A stretch of DNA of 64,000 nucleotides from Taxawa tesnikishii (nom. ined.). Its lineage: Eukaryota; Ascomycota; Dothideomycetes; Dothideales. The stretch spans positions 1,984,001-2,048,000 of the forward strand of contig JAPDRO010000002.1 in the NCBI GenBank assembly GCA_030247885.1. Reading direction: 5' to 3'. Under the pieces are notes generated by a model, which ran no database searches, was not told the DNA's origin, and worked only from the letters and a program-made list of their open reading frames with translations. A program made the position numbers and the translations under genes. This document shows positions 19,522 to 31,256 of this stretch, one piece after another; position 1 is the stretch's first letter; each line of letters starts with the position of its first letter.

Positions 19522-22500
19522 TTACACCATCTCCTCGGGCCTCTGTCCCGTCCCCGCCCTCGTGAGCCCCGAATCCGTCCTCTTCCTCTCGAAACTCTTG
19601 CGTTCCTTGCTCACACTGGGAGTCAAAGTCTTCGCAAAACTGAAGAACCCTTGTCTCAGATCCAGCCCGTCTCCTCCTCTCCTTCCCCTGCTCCTTCCCC
19701 TATCGTCCGTCTGACCGTCGGAGAACCATCCCGTAGACCTCTTGACGGCCTTCCAGGCCTCCATGCCCAGCACGAAGACGAGCACGAAGCCGATGCTCAG
19801 GGCCCACTCCCAGCTTATGCCCTTGTGCTTGAGGGCGTCCGTGTTCAGACCGGGGATGTAGACGGCGGGGAAGACGGAGATTGCGCCGAGCGCGACCGAG
19901 TAGAAGAGGAACTTGTTCTCCCACAGATCCCTGAAGACCTGGAACGCGCCGCCCTGACTGTGCGGATCGAGACTGAAGAGACTCCGACGCAGGCTTTTGA
20001 TCTCCCACGCCGAGATCAGGATCGCCCACGTGAGTTCGGCGAAGACGGCGGCGCGGGCGCGGAAGACGACGTCGCAGGAGGGCGAGTAGTGCCGGTTGCA
20101 ATTCTCCCCGAGGATGTCGGCAGAGGTGGTGCCGGTGGAGCCGTAGACGATGATGACAAAGGTCATGAGACACAGAGTGCCCATGATGGTGCCGTAAACC
20201 AGCATGTCTGCGATGATCTGCCAGGTGAAGACGCCCTTTTTGTTGTCGTGTGGTGGACGACTCATGATGTTGTAGACCGCTTTCTCCTTGCCGAGGCCGA
20301 AGGCCGGGAAGGAAGATGTGAGCATGTTGATCCAGAGGATCTCGACGGGGGCGAGCGGGAAGACGGAGAAGCCCGTGCTGTCTTGGAAGGCGAGGCCGCA
20401 GATCAGGAGGAGGACTTCGGCCACGTTGCTGACGAGGAGGTGAAGCACGAATTTCTGGATGTTATCAAACATGCGGCGACCCTCTTCGATCGCGTTGACG
20501 ATGCTGGCAAAGTTGTCGTCCGTCAGGATGATGTCCGACGCACCTTTGGCTACGTCGCTGCCCGCCATACCCATTGCGATTCCAACGTCGGCAGCTTTGA
20601 GGGATGGTGCGTCGTTGACTCCGTCCCCGGTCATGGCGGCGTAGCAACGGCGACGGTGCAGAGCTGCAATCATCCGGGTCTTGGTTTCTGGCGCGCAGCG
20701 AGCGATGACGAGCGGCAACTCTGGCAACGCGTCGATCTCCCCTTCCGTCATCCCATCGAACTCGGCCGCTGTCTTGACCAGAGAGTCTGCCACGTCGGCT
20801 GGCAGAGTCCCGAGATTGCGCGGGATGATGCCGACTTCCTTGGCGATGGCGGACGCAGTGCCCGGGTGATCACCCGTAAGCATGTGGACGCGGATACCCG
20901 CGTTGGTACACTCGCGCACAGCGTCCTTGGTCTCCAGGCGAGGAGGGTCGTACAATCCAGCGAGGCCCAGAAGCGTGAGGTCCCTCTCGATATCATCTCG
21001 TGGAATCCCCGATCGTTCGGCAATCTCACCATCCCAGTCTTTGCGAGCGATGGCGAGAACCCTCAACCCTTGGTCAGCGAGCAAGCTCATCTGCTCGAGG
21101 ACGGATCCTTTCATCTTTTCATCCATAGACTTGTTGTGTTGACCCAGCCCCACGCTTGTGCAGAGATCAATGATGCGCTCGACGGCGCCTTTGGTAAATA
21201 TTAGAGTCTTCTGGCTGCCGGAAGAGTTTGGGGAGACATAAGCGACAGACATGCGCTTGACGGTGCTGTCGAAGGGGTACTCTGCTGTCTGCTTCCACCC
21301 GCTTTCCTCCAGCGCCTTCTTGCCGTAGTCGAAGCGGTGGGAAAACACCTGCAAGGCGATCTCGGTGGGATCGCCCGTCGTCTGCCACTTGCTTTCCTGT
21401 TCGTTGAAGCGGACAGTGGCAAGGTTACAAAGAGCTGAAGATTGGAGAAAAGCTTCCAGCTCGGCAACGACCTCTGGGTTTTCGACTTGTTCTTTTCGTT
21501 GGTGCCGGCTTCCTGCCATTTCTCCTCAGGAACGTCGAATCTCAATGCGGCCGCGCTGCGCTTGTTGTCAAGTTCAGCGGCCCTCTGCTCTCGGTCGCGG
21601 TCCGCCTCAGACTTGCTCTTCGCTGGACCGAGAGAAACGGTCCCCTTTGTCGGATCCGAGGCGTCCTCGGAATTATTGACAGAGTAGATGCCGACACCAG
21701 GTATCCAAGCCTTGCGTGTGACCATCTGACCTTGTGTCAGGGTGCCTGTTTTGTCAGAGCAGATGTTGGTGATGCCACCAAGTGCTTCCAAGGCCGAGAG
21801 TTGGCGGGTGACGACTTTGCGCTTGCGCATCTGAGTCATGCCCACGACGAACGTGATGGTCAGAACAGCGACAAGCGATTCTGGGATGATGGCGATACCT
21901 ACGATGTGGTCAGTACATGGTCACATTCTGATTTTGTCCGCAGACCTACCCGTAGAAATGGCGTAGATTGCGACCTCGTCCGTGACGTTGAATCTGTTGA
22001 CACCAAACACAATGATGGCCAGGAGAATGGCACAGCCAAAGAGAATGTAAGCCAGTTTGTTCAGCTTGATCTGCAAAGGCGTGCCGCCGGTCAAACCAAG
22101 GAACTGTGCAATGCTGTCGAACGTCCGGAGACCAGCACCCTTTACTGGCTGGAAGGTGCCGTACTTTTTGCGAGACATTGAGCGATTCGGCTTGCGCTTC
22201 TTGCCCTGCATGGACTCTGCAATCTTGCCGATTTCGGTGTTCATGCCAGTAAATACAACTGCGTCTGTCAGTGGTTGGAACAGTGCTGGGCTTGGTTTGT
22301 CTTACCTATTCCGAGGCCACGGCCTCTGGTGACTGATGAGGAAGAGTAGGCCATGTTGATCCGGTCGCCTACGCCGGTTTGTAGCTCGTCGTGATCGGAG
22401 AAATCGACATCGAGGTCCTTCGCCACAGGTACCGCTTCTCCCGTCAGAATCTTTTCGTCGCATTCCAAGTTCATGACTTCGAAGAGACGGAGGTCTGCCG

Positions 22501-23036
22501 GGACGGTGTCGCCGGTCTTGATTTTGACAATGTCGCCTGGAACGACCTCTCCGGATGGAATGGTCTCGTACTCGCCGTCGCGCAGAACAGTGGCTGATGG
22601 TGAGCCCAACGCGCGAAGAGAATCCATCTTCTTCTCCGCTTGAAACTCCTGAAAGAAGCCGATAGATACGTTCAAGATGATGACTCCGGTGATGACACCG
22701 CCTTCGATTAAGTCTCCGACCCCGAACGACAACGCCATGGCCAGGACGAGGACCTGTTGTCGGCCGATTCAGTATTGGCTCCTTCGCGTGTGTTTGTAAA
22801 GCACTTACCAGAATCATAGCATTGGAGATTTGCTTGAGCAGCACCGAGTACCACTTAACTCCACCCTCCCCAGACAACCTGTTTTCGCCAAACTTGGTCT
22901 TGTACTCTTGCGCTTTGGCTTTGCTCAAGCCCGTGTCCAACTTGGTGTCGAGATGGTCTGTTATCTTCTCAACTGATAGGGTAAATGGATGCTTGGGGTA
23001 GTCCTGGGCTACCCCAGACTTCTTTGCAGTCCCCAT
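19522..23036 (-). CDS. ENA1: ENA-type sodium/potassium P-type ATPase, four exons, one apparent frameshift
   Basis: Plasma-membrane ATPase (type IID) that pumps Na+ or K+ out of fungal cells in salt or alkaline media. Exons: 23036-22809, 22753-22306, 22258-21950 and 21898-19522. The ATG at 23036 starts MGTAKKSG. P-type signatures in order: DEKILTGEAVPV (actuator TGE), IPESLVAVLTITFVVGM in helix 4, CSDKTGTLTQG (phospho-Asp at about residue 377), MLTGDHPGTA, MTGDGVNDAP and PVEILWINMLTSSFPAFGL, the last typical of fungal ENA pumps. Ten hydrophobic helices are expected; the C-tail is basic. One frame change is needed near the T run 21479-21482 (before NPEVVAELEAFLQ), in the variable part of the nucleotide domain; with one base added the exons total 3,363 nt, giving 1,120 residues, the normal length. 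Confidence 0.9.
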
Positions 23037-23869
23037 AGTTGTGCCAGTCTTCTTCGCTGTTGATCGTAGATATATGTTCGGAATGGAAGCCTCAAAGTAA
23101 AGTGTCGAAGTCGAAGAACGAATGATCGGATAGAAACGGATGCAATGTGTCAAGGAGATTAGGCTTGATCGCCTTAGCAAGTGAGGGGTTCAACGCTACC
23201 TATATAGGCGACTGCATCCAACTCCGTGGCCGTAATCATGCTTCGACATGACGGCGGGCCAAGCCGCAGTATCGAGACAAAGCTGCGCATATTCGGGTTC
23301 CTTTGCAACTCCTTCGAGCCCCAAAGCATTCGTCCAGCAAAAGCGTTGCAGACGCCAAGTACCGCCAAGCCCATGAGCTTGGAGAGAAGTCTGGGGGGGC
23401 ATAACGTGCTCTCCACAGCAAGGCGCGTGCGCTGGGAGATACAGTACGACGGTCGCGACTTAGATCGCGGCAGCGAATGCCAGCCAATGAGCTGAGTAGT
23501 ATAGAGTACATTGAGCTCGTGGCATTGGACCGTACTGACTGGAAAGGTTTGGGGTAGGTTTGGTGCGAGTTCGGATTACGTCATCTCGCGCCAAACGGGC
23601 TAACTTTTCTCGTTCCGCTCGTCAGTGCCCTTGGCATTTCCGCTCCGCCTCGAGGGTCGTGGCGAGCACGACACGGTTAGACTCGGGCACGCGGCGGAAA
23701 TTCGCGTGGAGGCATGCTTGGGTGTGGACTGCTATCTCTTGGCTCTGTGCAACCAAGAAGGCGTTCGGCTCACCACGCCTTGGCCATCACTCATTGTGTG
23801 CTCGTACCCATGGCGTCGGGAAAGAATCGGAACACCTTTATCTGCACTCATCCCTACTCGTCTGGCCCG
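23037..23869. other. Intergenic, 833 bp
   Basis: Upstream region of the ENA gene and 3' flank of the next minus-strand gene. The low-complexity open frames here have no domain signatures. No regulatory site assigned. Confidence 0.4.
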
Positions 23870-25008
23870 TCATGGCGAGTCAGGAGGCAGAACTTCTTCT
23901 TCGGCAGCATACCGCGTCCGCTTGCTCTCGAGTGCGCCAGTCCGTGTCGCGCGTTTGCGCTTCCCGCCCGGTCCGACGAAGCTCTCAACCCAGTCTTGGA
24001 CCCTCTGTAGCTTGCCGGAAACGTTAATGGATAGCGAGGACCCTTCCAAATCGACCATGCTGCTGTCGCCGTCTCGATGCAGAAGCGCAATCTTGGTTGT
24101 GTTCTTAGTCATCCTCCGATTGAGACTCTGGCCGAACACCTGACCGTTGAAAGTGCTCAGCGCGATGCATTGCACGAGCACGATATCTTGTGGTTGCAAG
24201 CCCTGGAGGGATGCTCGCAGCTCGTCCATCCTTTGTTGCTGTTGCTGGGACCCGACTGGAACAAGCCACGAGCTGATATTGAACCCGGCTTTCGTCTCGT
24301 CACCCACGACAATCTCGACGACGTCCATGCTGTAGTTTCCCTTGCGGACTTGAACGGTGCGAGTCGGTGCAACATTGATGATTCCGACGATCAGATTGAC
24401 AGTCACAGTCTGAGGCCGTATCTTGAGTAGATGAGGCACGGTTGGGATAGCGTCGAGGTTGGTGATGGGTCCGGAGAAAGTCACAACCTGCTTTACGCGA
24501 GGAGGGTTCATTGATACAGAGACTTCCGTCGGCAACTCGGAGTGGTCCGAGAAGGAAGTCATGAACGAAGTTGTCGTAACGAAAGTAGTGTCCTCATCCT
24601 CGACGTTCTCGTGAGGCGCGATTTGAGAGGATTGGAGACCTTCATGCACGGCCAGCGAGTACTCGAGGAATTCCTCTGGATCTGTGCGGTGTTTGGGGCG
24701 GCGGTGTTGCTCGTGTAGCAAGGTGAGGTCCTGCAGCGGACTTCCAACTCCGTATTGGGCTGCGTGTTCGTCCTGGTGCTCGTGCTGTGGCTTGAGAGAT
24801 TGGCTCTGATGGAATAGTAGGCCGTCGAGCGGAATTTCCTCCAGTCGGCCAACAACTGGGTGGCTGGTGTGGAAAGTGGGGGGACGACGGTTGTTTCGCC
24901 CAAGTGGCGCCGTACGGAAGAGGCGAAGTTGTTCAGCAGGCCTTCTTCGTCCCAGTCCAGGCTTGTGGCTAGGGGAGCGCCGGAGAAGAATTTGACGCGA
25001 GAGGGCAT
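23870..25008 (-). CDS. Probable nucleic-acid-binding OB-fold protein, one apparent frameshift
   Basis: An intronless gene starting at the ATG at 25008 (MPSRVKFFSGAPLATSLDWD). After about 44 codons the frame changes at the G run 24878-24883; the -1 frame then continues as TFHTSHPVVGRLEEIPLDGL and FHQSQSLKPQHEHQDEHA to the stop at 23870-23872. With one base added the gene is 1,140 nt, 379 residues. The central-to-C-terminal half resembles an OB fold of the RPA/shieldin type: VKQVVTFSGPITNL, TVTVNLIVGIINVAPTRTVQ, the GNYSMDVVEIVVGDETKAGF strand pair, ISSWL, then QPQDIVLVQCIALSTFNGQV. The tail is basic (GGKRKRATRTG) and could be a nuclear signal. Fold assignment is by pattern only; a role in DNA repair or telomere biology is a guess. 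Confidence 0.6.
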
Positions 25009-25512
25009 ATCGCGAAGAAGTGAAGCAATTGCATGGCAGAGAAGCTTTCTTTCTGCTCCGTCGTATCGAACGGTCTTTGTGTTGGTTGTTGAGCGTGTGT
25101 TCTGGTCATGAGGAAGGAGAAGATTGCAACGGATGTATTGAGTGTGCTGCGACGGAACAGCCCTCGTGCGAGCGCCTCGGTCACCGAGCCTGATGTCCGA
25201 CTTGTTCGATAATAATCAAGGCAACGACGCTTCCCACGCCTGGTATATAATGAACAAACCATCCGCCGCCTCGTTGAGATAAAGGTCCACGTCCATGCCA
25301 TTCCAACTACCCAACTATCCAACCACCAAGCGCTCGCGTTGTTGCCGAAGACTCGGTGAGGACGTCTGAGGGGACGCGTCAACGTCAACCGCGCAGAGCA
25401 TTAAGCATTACACATCACACATCACGCACCACACAGCACACAATCAACAGACGGAAAGCATTCCGCATCTACTTATCAGATCGCTTGGCCCCACCACCAC
25501 CACCACCACTAT
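25009..25512. promoter_or_regulatory. Divergent promoter region, OB-fold gene / Apd1-like gene
   Basis: 504 bp between two divergent starts. A short CCA/CAC microrepeat (about 25491-25509) lies just before the start of the Apd1-like gene. No specific site named. Confidence 0.4.
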
Positions 25513-26737
25513 ATGCCTCGCCTCGCACACAACATGCAATCGCTCATCCGCGGCATATCGGAGCGTTTCACGCCCAACGCCTCGTCCAGCAACCTCGCCG
25601 GCTTCCAGAGGGAGAAGGATGTAACGCTGCTCTTCCCCAAGACCGATCCCGCCGTCGACGGCGAGCAATGCCTGCACGACTGCGATTCATGCACCATCCA
25701 CTACCCCAACAAGTTCACCATCGACGAGGACGAGAAGCTGTACGGTCACGTTAACGGCTGGAGCACCCACCTGATCATCGGTACGGGGAAGACGGACTGG
25801 GTGCGCGATGTCGAGGACGAGAAGGGCAGTGTGATGGAGGCGGTTGGGAAGACCAAGGGCAAGATCAGTAATGGGGTATGTGTATACGCCGGCGCGACCC
25901 TTCCTCCACACCCTCCTCCACACCCTCCTCCCTCCGCGCCTTTGCGAAGAGTCGCTCGCTCGCTCCCAGCCAACTCACTCGGCACCAAGACAATCGAGTC
26001 ACTGACCAGGAATCTCGCGGCGTAGAAAATGATGCTCTCCGCCTCCAACATGCCCGTCCCGCACACCTCCCACGACGACCCCGCCGGCTCCGTCCGCACC
26101 GACGTGCTCCTCTTGCCCGCCTTCACAGTCATCTCGAACGTGACGCCGCAAAACGTGCCCGACCTGATCACGCACGTCATCAACAACGCACCCACCAACA
26201 CAACCCCGCTCCAAGTCTCCCAAAGCGGCGACGGCGGCGGCATCCACGGCGCGAGCGCGGAAGTCACGTCCCCACCCCTCCTCCCACTCCCTCCCTGCCC
26301 TCCGGCCTGACCTCCAAACCCTGCCCGCACGCGTACGTCATCCTCCTGTGCTCGCAAGCCACGCGCGACGCCCGCTGCGGGCAGTCGGCGCCCCTGCTCC
26401 GCCGCGAGTTCGAGCGCCACCTGCGGCCCCTCGGCCTCTACCGCGACCTCGACGACGCCCGTCCCGGCGGCGTGGGAATTTACTTCATCAGCCACGTGGG
26501 CGGCCACAAGTTCTCCGCAAACCTCATCGTCTACCGCCGCGGCAGCGCGCCAGGGAGAACCAGGCCGCCGACGGCACCCCCGCCCAAGAGGCCGCCCAGT
26601 GTATCTGGCTGGCCAGGGTAAGGCCCGAGGATTGCGAGAATATCGTCAGGTACACTATCCTGCAGGGCAAGGTCGTCAAGCCCGAAAGGCAGTTGAGGGG
26701 CGGCTTCGATCGGAGTAGGCAGGTCGTCAGTTGGTGA
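25513..26737 (+). CDS. Apd1/Aim32-type thioredoxin-like ferredoxin (sucrase/ferredoxin-like family), two apparent frameshifts
   Basis: Exon 1 is 25513-25875, the intron 25876-26025 (GTATGT..GTAG) and exon 2 26026-26737. The ATG at 25534 (MQSLIRGISERF) is an alternative start. Family marks: CLHDCDSCTIHYP near the N-terminus, and in the C-terminal half the ligands of a [2Fe-2S] cluster as in Apd1: CSQATRDARC (C-x8-C) and SHVGGHKFSAN (H-x3-H), then CIWLARVRPEDCENIV. Two frame changes are needed, one near the C runs 26270-26278 and one near 26545-26551 (GCGCGCC), both one-base losses; the total is then 1,077 nt, 358 residues. Yeast relatives affect hydroxyurea and redox-drug tolerance (Apd1) or mitochondrial redox quality control (Aim32). 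Which of the two this is stays open. Confidence 0.82.
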
Positions 26738-27315
26738 GGGGAGAGAGGGGGCGATTCGCGTTCGAATGGAAATTACACATGTGACGGGCCAGCGATACAC
26801 ATACATACGCGATTCCTACACTGCATTTGGCACAACTGTACGTTGCTTCACGGGCTAGGATTTTGTTCATAGACTCGGCAGCGCCGTCTGCCATGATGGT
26901 TAGTGGTGAACGTTTGCTCATCTCTGTTCCATCTTCAGCGATAATCGGAAGCGGACAATCGAAAGTCGAGGCACGTGGAAGTACTACGTATGAACACTAA
27001 GTCGTAAGGAATCCATCACGATCCGCGTTGCGGGAATGATTACTATATACACCCCGAGGCAACAACCCCTAGGAGCCCTGAACCCAGCAGCCTTCATCAA
27101 ACCAACAAGGATGCAAAGAAAAGAAAAAACGCCAGCCCAATGCTCCCGTAGGTCTATCTCGTGGTATCGTCTTGTGCGTCGTGTTCGTCAAACATCCCAA
27201 TTCATCGCATCAATATCCGTCCCGTGAAAAAGAAAAAGAAAAACGCCCGCTAAGTTCCCAATCACAAAAGACATAAGTCCCCTCTCTCGATCGCGCCGTC
27301 GGAAGGCGTCGTCCA
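26738..27315. other. Intergenic, 578 bp, between convergent genes
   Basis: 3' flanks of the Apd1-like and GH81 genes. Nothing else recognised. Confidence 0.4.
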
Positions 27316-30300
27316 CTAAAAGCCCTTCTCGGCCGCACGCTCGCTCAGCTTCTTCAAGAACGCAGAGACCATGTGCCTTCTGCCGCCCCTGAAGACCGGC
27401 GCTGCTGGCACGTCTTGCCCATCCCTCCGCTCCACCTGCTCCTGCTCCTCCGCCCTCTCGACGACATCCCTCTTCGCGGACGCAGGACTGCCGCCCAACG
27501 CGGCACTGTACGCAAGGTACCAAGTCCTGCTCGCGCCGCCATCGAGGAGGGTCATGTCGAAGTTAGTCTGGGCGAAGAAGTTGTAGCTGGTGGCCGGAGC
27601 GATGATGGCGAGGTTGGCGTACAGGATGCCGCGCCAGCCGCCGGCGACCTGGTCGACGCGGCCGTTGGAGAAATAAGTGTCCCACTCCTCGGTCACGAAC
27701 GTCTTTGTGCGCGTGAGCGTGCTGAACGGCATTAGGGGCAGCATGTGGATGCCTTGGATGTATTCGGGGTTGGTGCCAAAGTACGTCGTGTGGTCGATCT
27801 TGTTCTCGAAGAGCTGCGCGGGGGCGTGTGTGTTAGTCGGATCCGAAGAGACGTTCTGATGCAGGAGAGGGCAAAGGTGGGTTGACTTACAATACCGCTG
27901 ACTTTGTTGGGGGTGATCTGCGATGGCTCGATGGTGTTGTCGTTGGCGTACAAAAAGTACTTTTGCAGCGTACGGGCCTGGATCTGCAGCATGAGGTTGC
28001 CACGAGCCTCCATGGCCTGATCGCCGATGGTACGACCCCACATCTTGATCGCATAGCTGGCCATCGTGTCCTCGGAGCTGCTCTCTTGGTCCTTGCCGTC
28101 GCCGCTCTCGAACAGGCCCTTGGCCCAACTGTGCCCATGGTACCAATCGAAAGAACGTGACATGGGGAAGTATGGGTCGTTGGTGATGGAATTGGCGTAG
28201 TCACGGACGAGCATGTTCACCCAGGCCTTGTTTGTGCCATTGTTGAGCCAGGTCGGGTCGAGGTAGCCGATGACGGCGGCCGCATAAACGAAGTAGCCGT
28301 AGTGGAAGTGGTGGTCGTTGTAGTACGTGTTGCCAAAGTCAAGACCGGAGTCGCCGGTCTGGTACGTGCCGGAGGAGACGGCACCACCCCATGCCGATTC
28401 GTAGTACAACGGCAGCTGTTGCTGGTTATTGACGAAGACGGCGAATGCAGCTTCCAGCTTCCGGAGACCGGTCACAGCAAGAGTCTTGTTGCCAGCAATG
28501 TCATGCAGAGCGTATACGATTGCCGCAAACTTGGCAAGACCCTTTCCACTGTAGTACATGCTGTTAAGGTTTGTCTGAGCGTTGACATCCTGACTGAGCT
28601 CAGTTTCACCAGCGGTGTTCATCAGGGCGGCAGCAGCAGAGGAAACGGAGTTGACGCTCCTGAGAGTAGGCGACCAAGGAGAGAAGCCCATGTCGATGGG
28701 AAGATTCGGCTCGGACAAAGTCCACGAATCCGCCACCACGGCAGTGGCCTTGCCCTTGGTCGTCGTCCACAATTGGACATCCGTCACCCCCGCTGCTGTC
28801 GTACTTGACAAAGATTCCACATGATGAGGGAGAGCGAACATCAGGAGGGTCCGGCTGGTGACGCCCTGCTTGGACCAGGTCAGACTGTATGTTCCGGTGG
28901 TGCCGGAAACAGACCCGAGGACTTGGGCACCGATGGCATACACACCGGCCGACGCGTCGTACTTCATCTCCGCGTCCGTGGTACTGGATGGAACCTTTGC
29001 AACCTGGATGTAACCGCTGAAGCCTGCTGCACCAGTAACGGCGTAGTTGGAAGTGAGCGTGAACGTGTTGAATGGATAGCCAGACTGTGTGGTCGAAACG
29101 TAAATCAACCAAGTAGTGCCATCGTTCAGCGACGCACGATACTTGTACGTGCGGCCAGAAATGACCGCGCCGACATAGGTAAGCTTCAGGAAAGAAACGC
29201 TGCTCTGGATCAACGGTGTTGCGGAGCTGTACACGCCGGTAACGAAGCCCATTCCCTGAACCAAGGGTAAGGTGAGCATCGGCGAGGAACCAGCGGACGG
29301 CAACAGGTTGACATTAGCTGAGAAGGCGTCCAGGGAGTCAGTCGTCAAAGTCGTGCTGCTTCCAAGCTCCGATGCGGACAGAATCATGGACTGAATTCCG
29401 ATCGGGTTGATAAAGTACTCGTATGCGCCATTGGTTCCAGTACCGCCATACGCAAGCTGGCTTCTCTCAATCTGGGAAATGGCAATTCCCCAGCTTCCAG
29501 CAACGCCAGCTCCCTTAGCCCAGCTGAGAGAGTACGGGTGCGTAAAGACGGCCTGGTTCTGGTTGCCAAGGAAGAAGTTGGCGTAGAACTTGTTCGTCTC
29601 CAATTTCTTCGTTTGAGCAGCAATGTTCAGACGAGCAACTGGGTGGTCCGAACGTTGAGAGACCTGCGCAGGTGGCGCATCCGTTTGAATGGCCTTGAAG
29701 ATCTGAGCTACGTTCATTGTGGTTGCGGTGGCAGTCGAGCTTGGCTTAGGGAGAGTAGTGCTAGCGGTGTTAATCAGGGAGATCTTGCTCGTCGCACTGG
29801 CAACCGAAGTTGGGAATGGCTGGACGGATGTTTCTCCAGATGTCTCAAGCGAGCTAATGATAGTCTGTGGCAAAGGAGTCAGTGTTACTCACAGCGCATA
29901 AAGGAGATGACCAATCCGAAAAGCAAGCTGGAGAATAAGAGCGAGCAACACCAAGCTGGACAAAAGAACCGTAGGCGATCTGCGTGCAAGAGCGAGCCAT
30001 TGCTGCAAAGTTCGCTTTGGGGCTTGTCCTGCCACACTGAAATCCTGTTAAAGAACAAGTAATATGAGATCTACGTACTCCAGTGGTCTGTGCTGTCTTC
30101 GAGGTCGTGATGGTCTGAACAGCAGATGGCGTCAAGGAGGTGAGCTTCGTGGCAATCGAGCCGGTGTAAGTTGTCTGCGCAGTAGATTTAGTGGACAAGA
30201 CCGGAACAACGGCAGATGCCGGGGTTTGGGTGCCAGTCGCAGCCTTTGAAGAAGATGCCGCTGCTGCTGACACGCTGGATCTAGCTGTCGTTGCGACAAG

Positions 30301-31256
30301 AGACGTGGCCTGCGAAGATCTGCTCGAGCTTTTAGCTGTTGAACTACCTGCACGTGAAGAACTAGACTGTGCGCGTGACGATGCGGGGAGCTGGATGGAC
30401 GGCCTGATGTCCGGGCAGACGTCGAAGAAGCAGCCTTTGATGACGTAGTCTTGTTAGAGACAACTGGAGTCACAGTCGTGGTCGTCGTTCTGGTCGTGAA
30501 GGATGTGGTGGTGCGGGTTGTATAAGACTGCTTGGAAGACGATGGAGCCAGGGCCCGGCTACTGGACGTCGAGGCTCGACTGGATTGTGTGCTGGGCTTC
30601 GCACTTGACGAAACCTTGTAGGTAGTAGTAGCCTTTGCAGATGAAGTGGTTGAGCTGGGACGAACGCTGGTCTTCGATGACAGGATGCTCGCAGGTTTCG
30701 ACGAAGTGCTTGTGCGGGCCGAGGAGGAGGCGGGCCTTTGGGTGCTGGCAGAGTTTGAGTGGCTGGTGGTCGAGCTGATAGCCTTCGTGGAGGAAGACCT
30801 TGCACTCGCAAGGTTTGCAACAGTAGGGACAACGGAGACCTTGCTGGAAGACTTGCTAGAAAAGGAGGTGGGATACCTTGTAGTGGAAGCCGCTGCTGTG
30901 GAAACTGCTGCCGCTGCACAAATGTTCGAGTCCTCACTCGTATACCAAGCAGTCAAGGTAGTAGTTGAGCTCTTAACAACTCCGTTGGACGTGTAAGGAA
31001 CAACGGCAGTCAGGAGAGTCGACCCAAGGGCTGTGTATGCTTGTACTTGACCATCCGATATCTGCTGAACAGTAACAGCTCTCCTCTGTATGTGTGAAGA
31101 GTCTTCAAGAGCTAGCGCGTCGGTTGGAAGGTTCCAATGGATTTCTTCTGTAGTACTAGGTAATGGCTCAGGTAAAGCAGTTGCACTGTGTATCTGTGAG
31201 AAAGTTAGCAACAGGCTCAAAGGCAAAGCCTGACGGAGAAACGACGTCTCCTTCAT
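27316..31256 (-). CDS. ENG1: Secreted endo-1,3-beta-glucanase, glycoside hydrolase family 81, one apparent frameshift
   Basis: Wall enzyme that cuts beta-1,3-glucan, used in yeast for daughter-cell separation and in moulds for wall remodelling. Exons: 31256-30079, 29864-27891 and 27813-27316. The ATG at 31256 starts a signal peptide (MKETSFLRQALPLSLLLTFS). A Ser/Thr-rich, mucin-like region fills the first ~400 residues. The GH81 domain follows: LETNKFYANFFLGNQNQAVF, THPYSLSW, FNDHHFHYGYFVYAAA-type sequence (YYNDHHFHYGYF), DWYHGHSWAKGLFESGDGKD and QESSSEDTMASYAIKMWG with the catalytic Glu. It ends in a charged tail. One frame change lies at the G run 30385-30388 inside the Ser-rich region; with one base added the total is 3,651 nt, 1,216 residues. 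The 213-bp first intron is longer than most here. Confidence 0.88.

Noticed and set aside
19651-21204. Plus-strand open frame of 517 codons opposite the ENA ATPase
   Set aside because: Shadow of the ATPase; composition (Asp, Glu, Gly, Arg-rich) is typical of complement frames.
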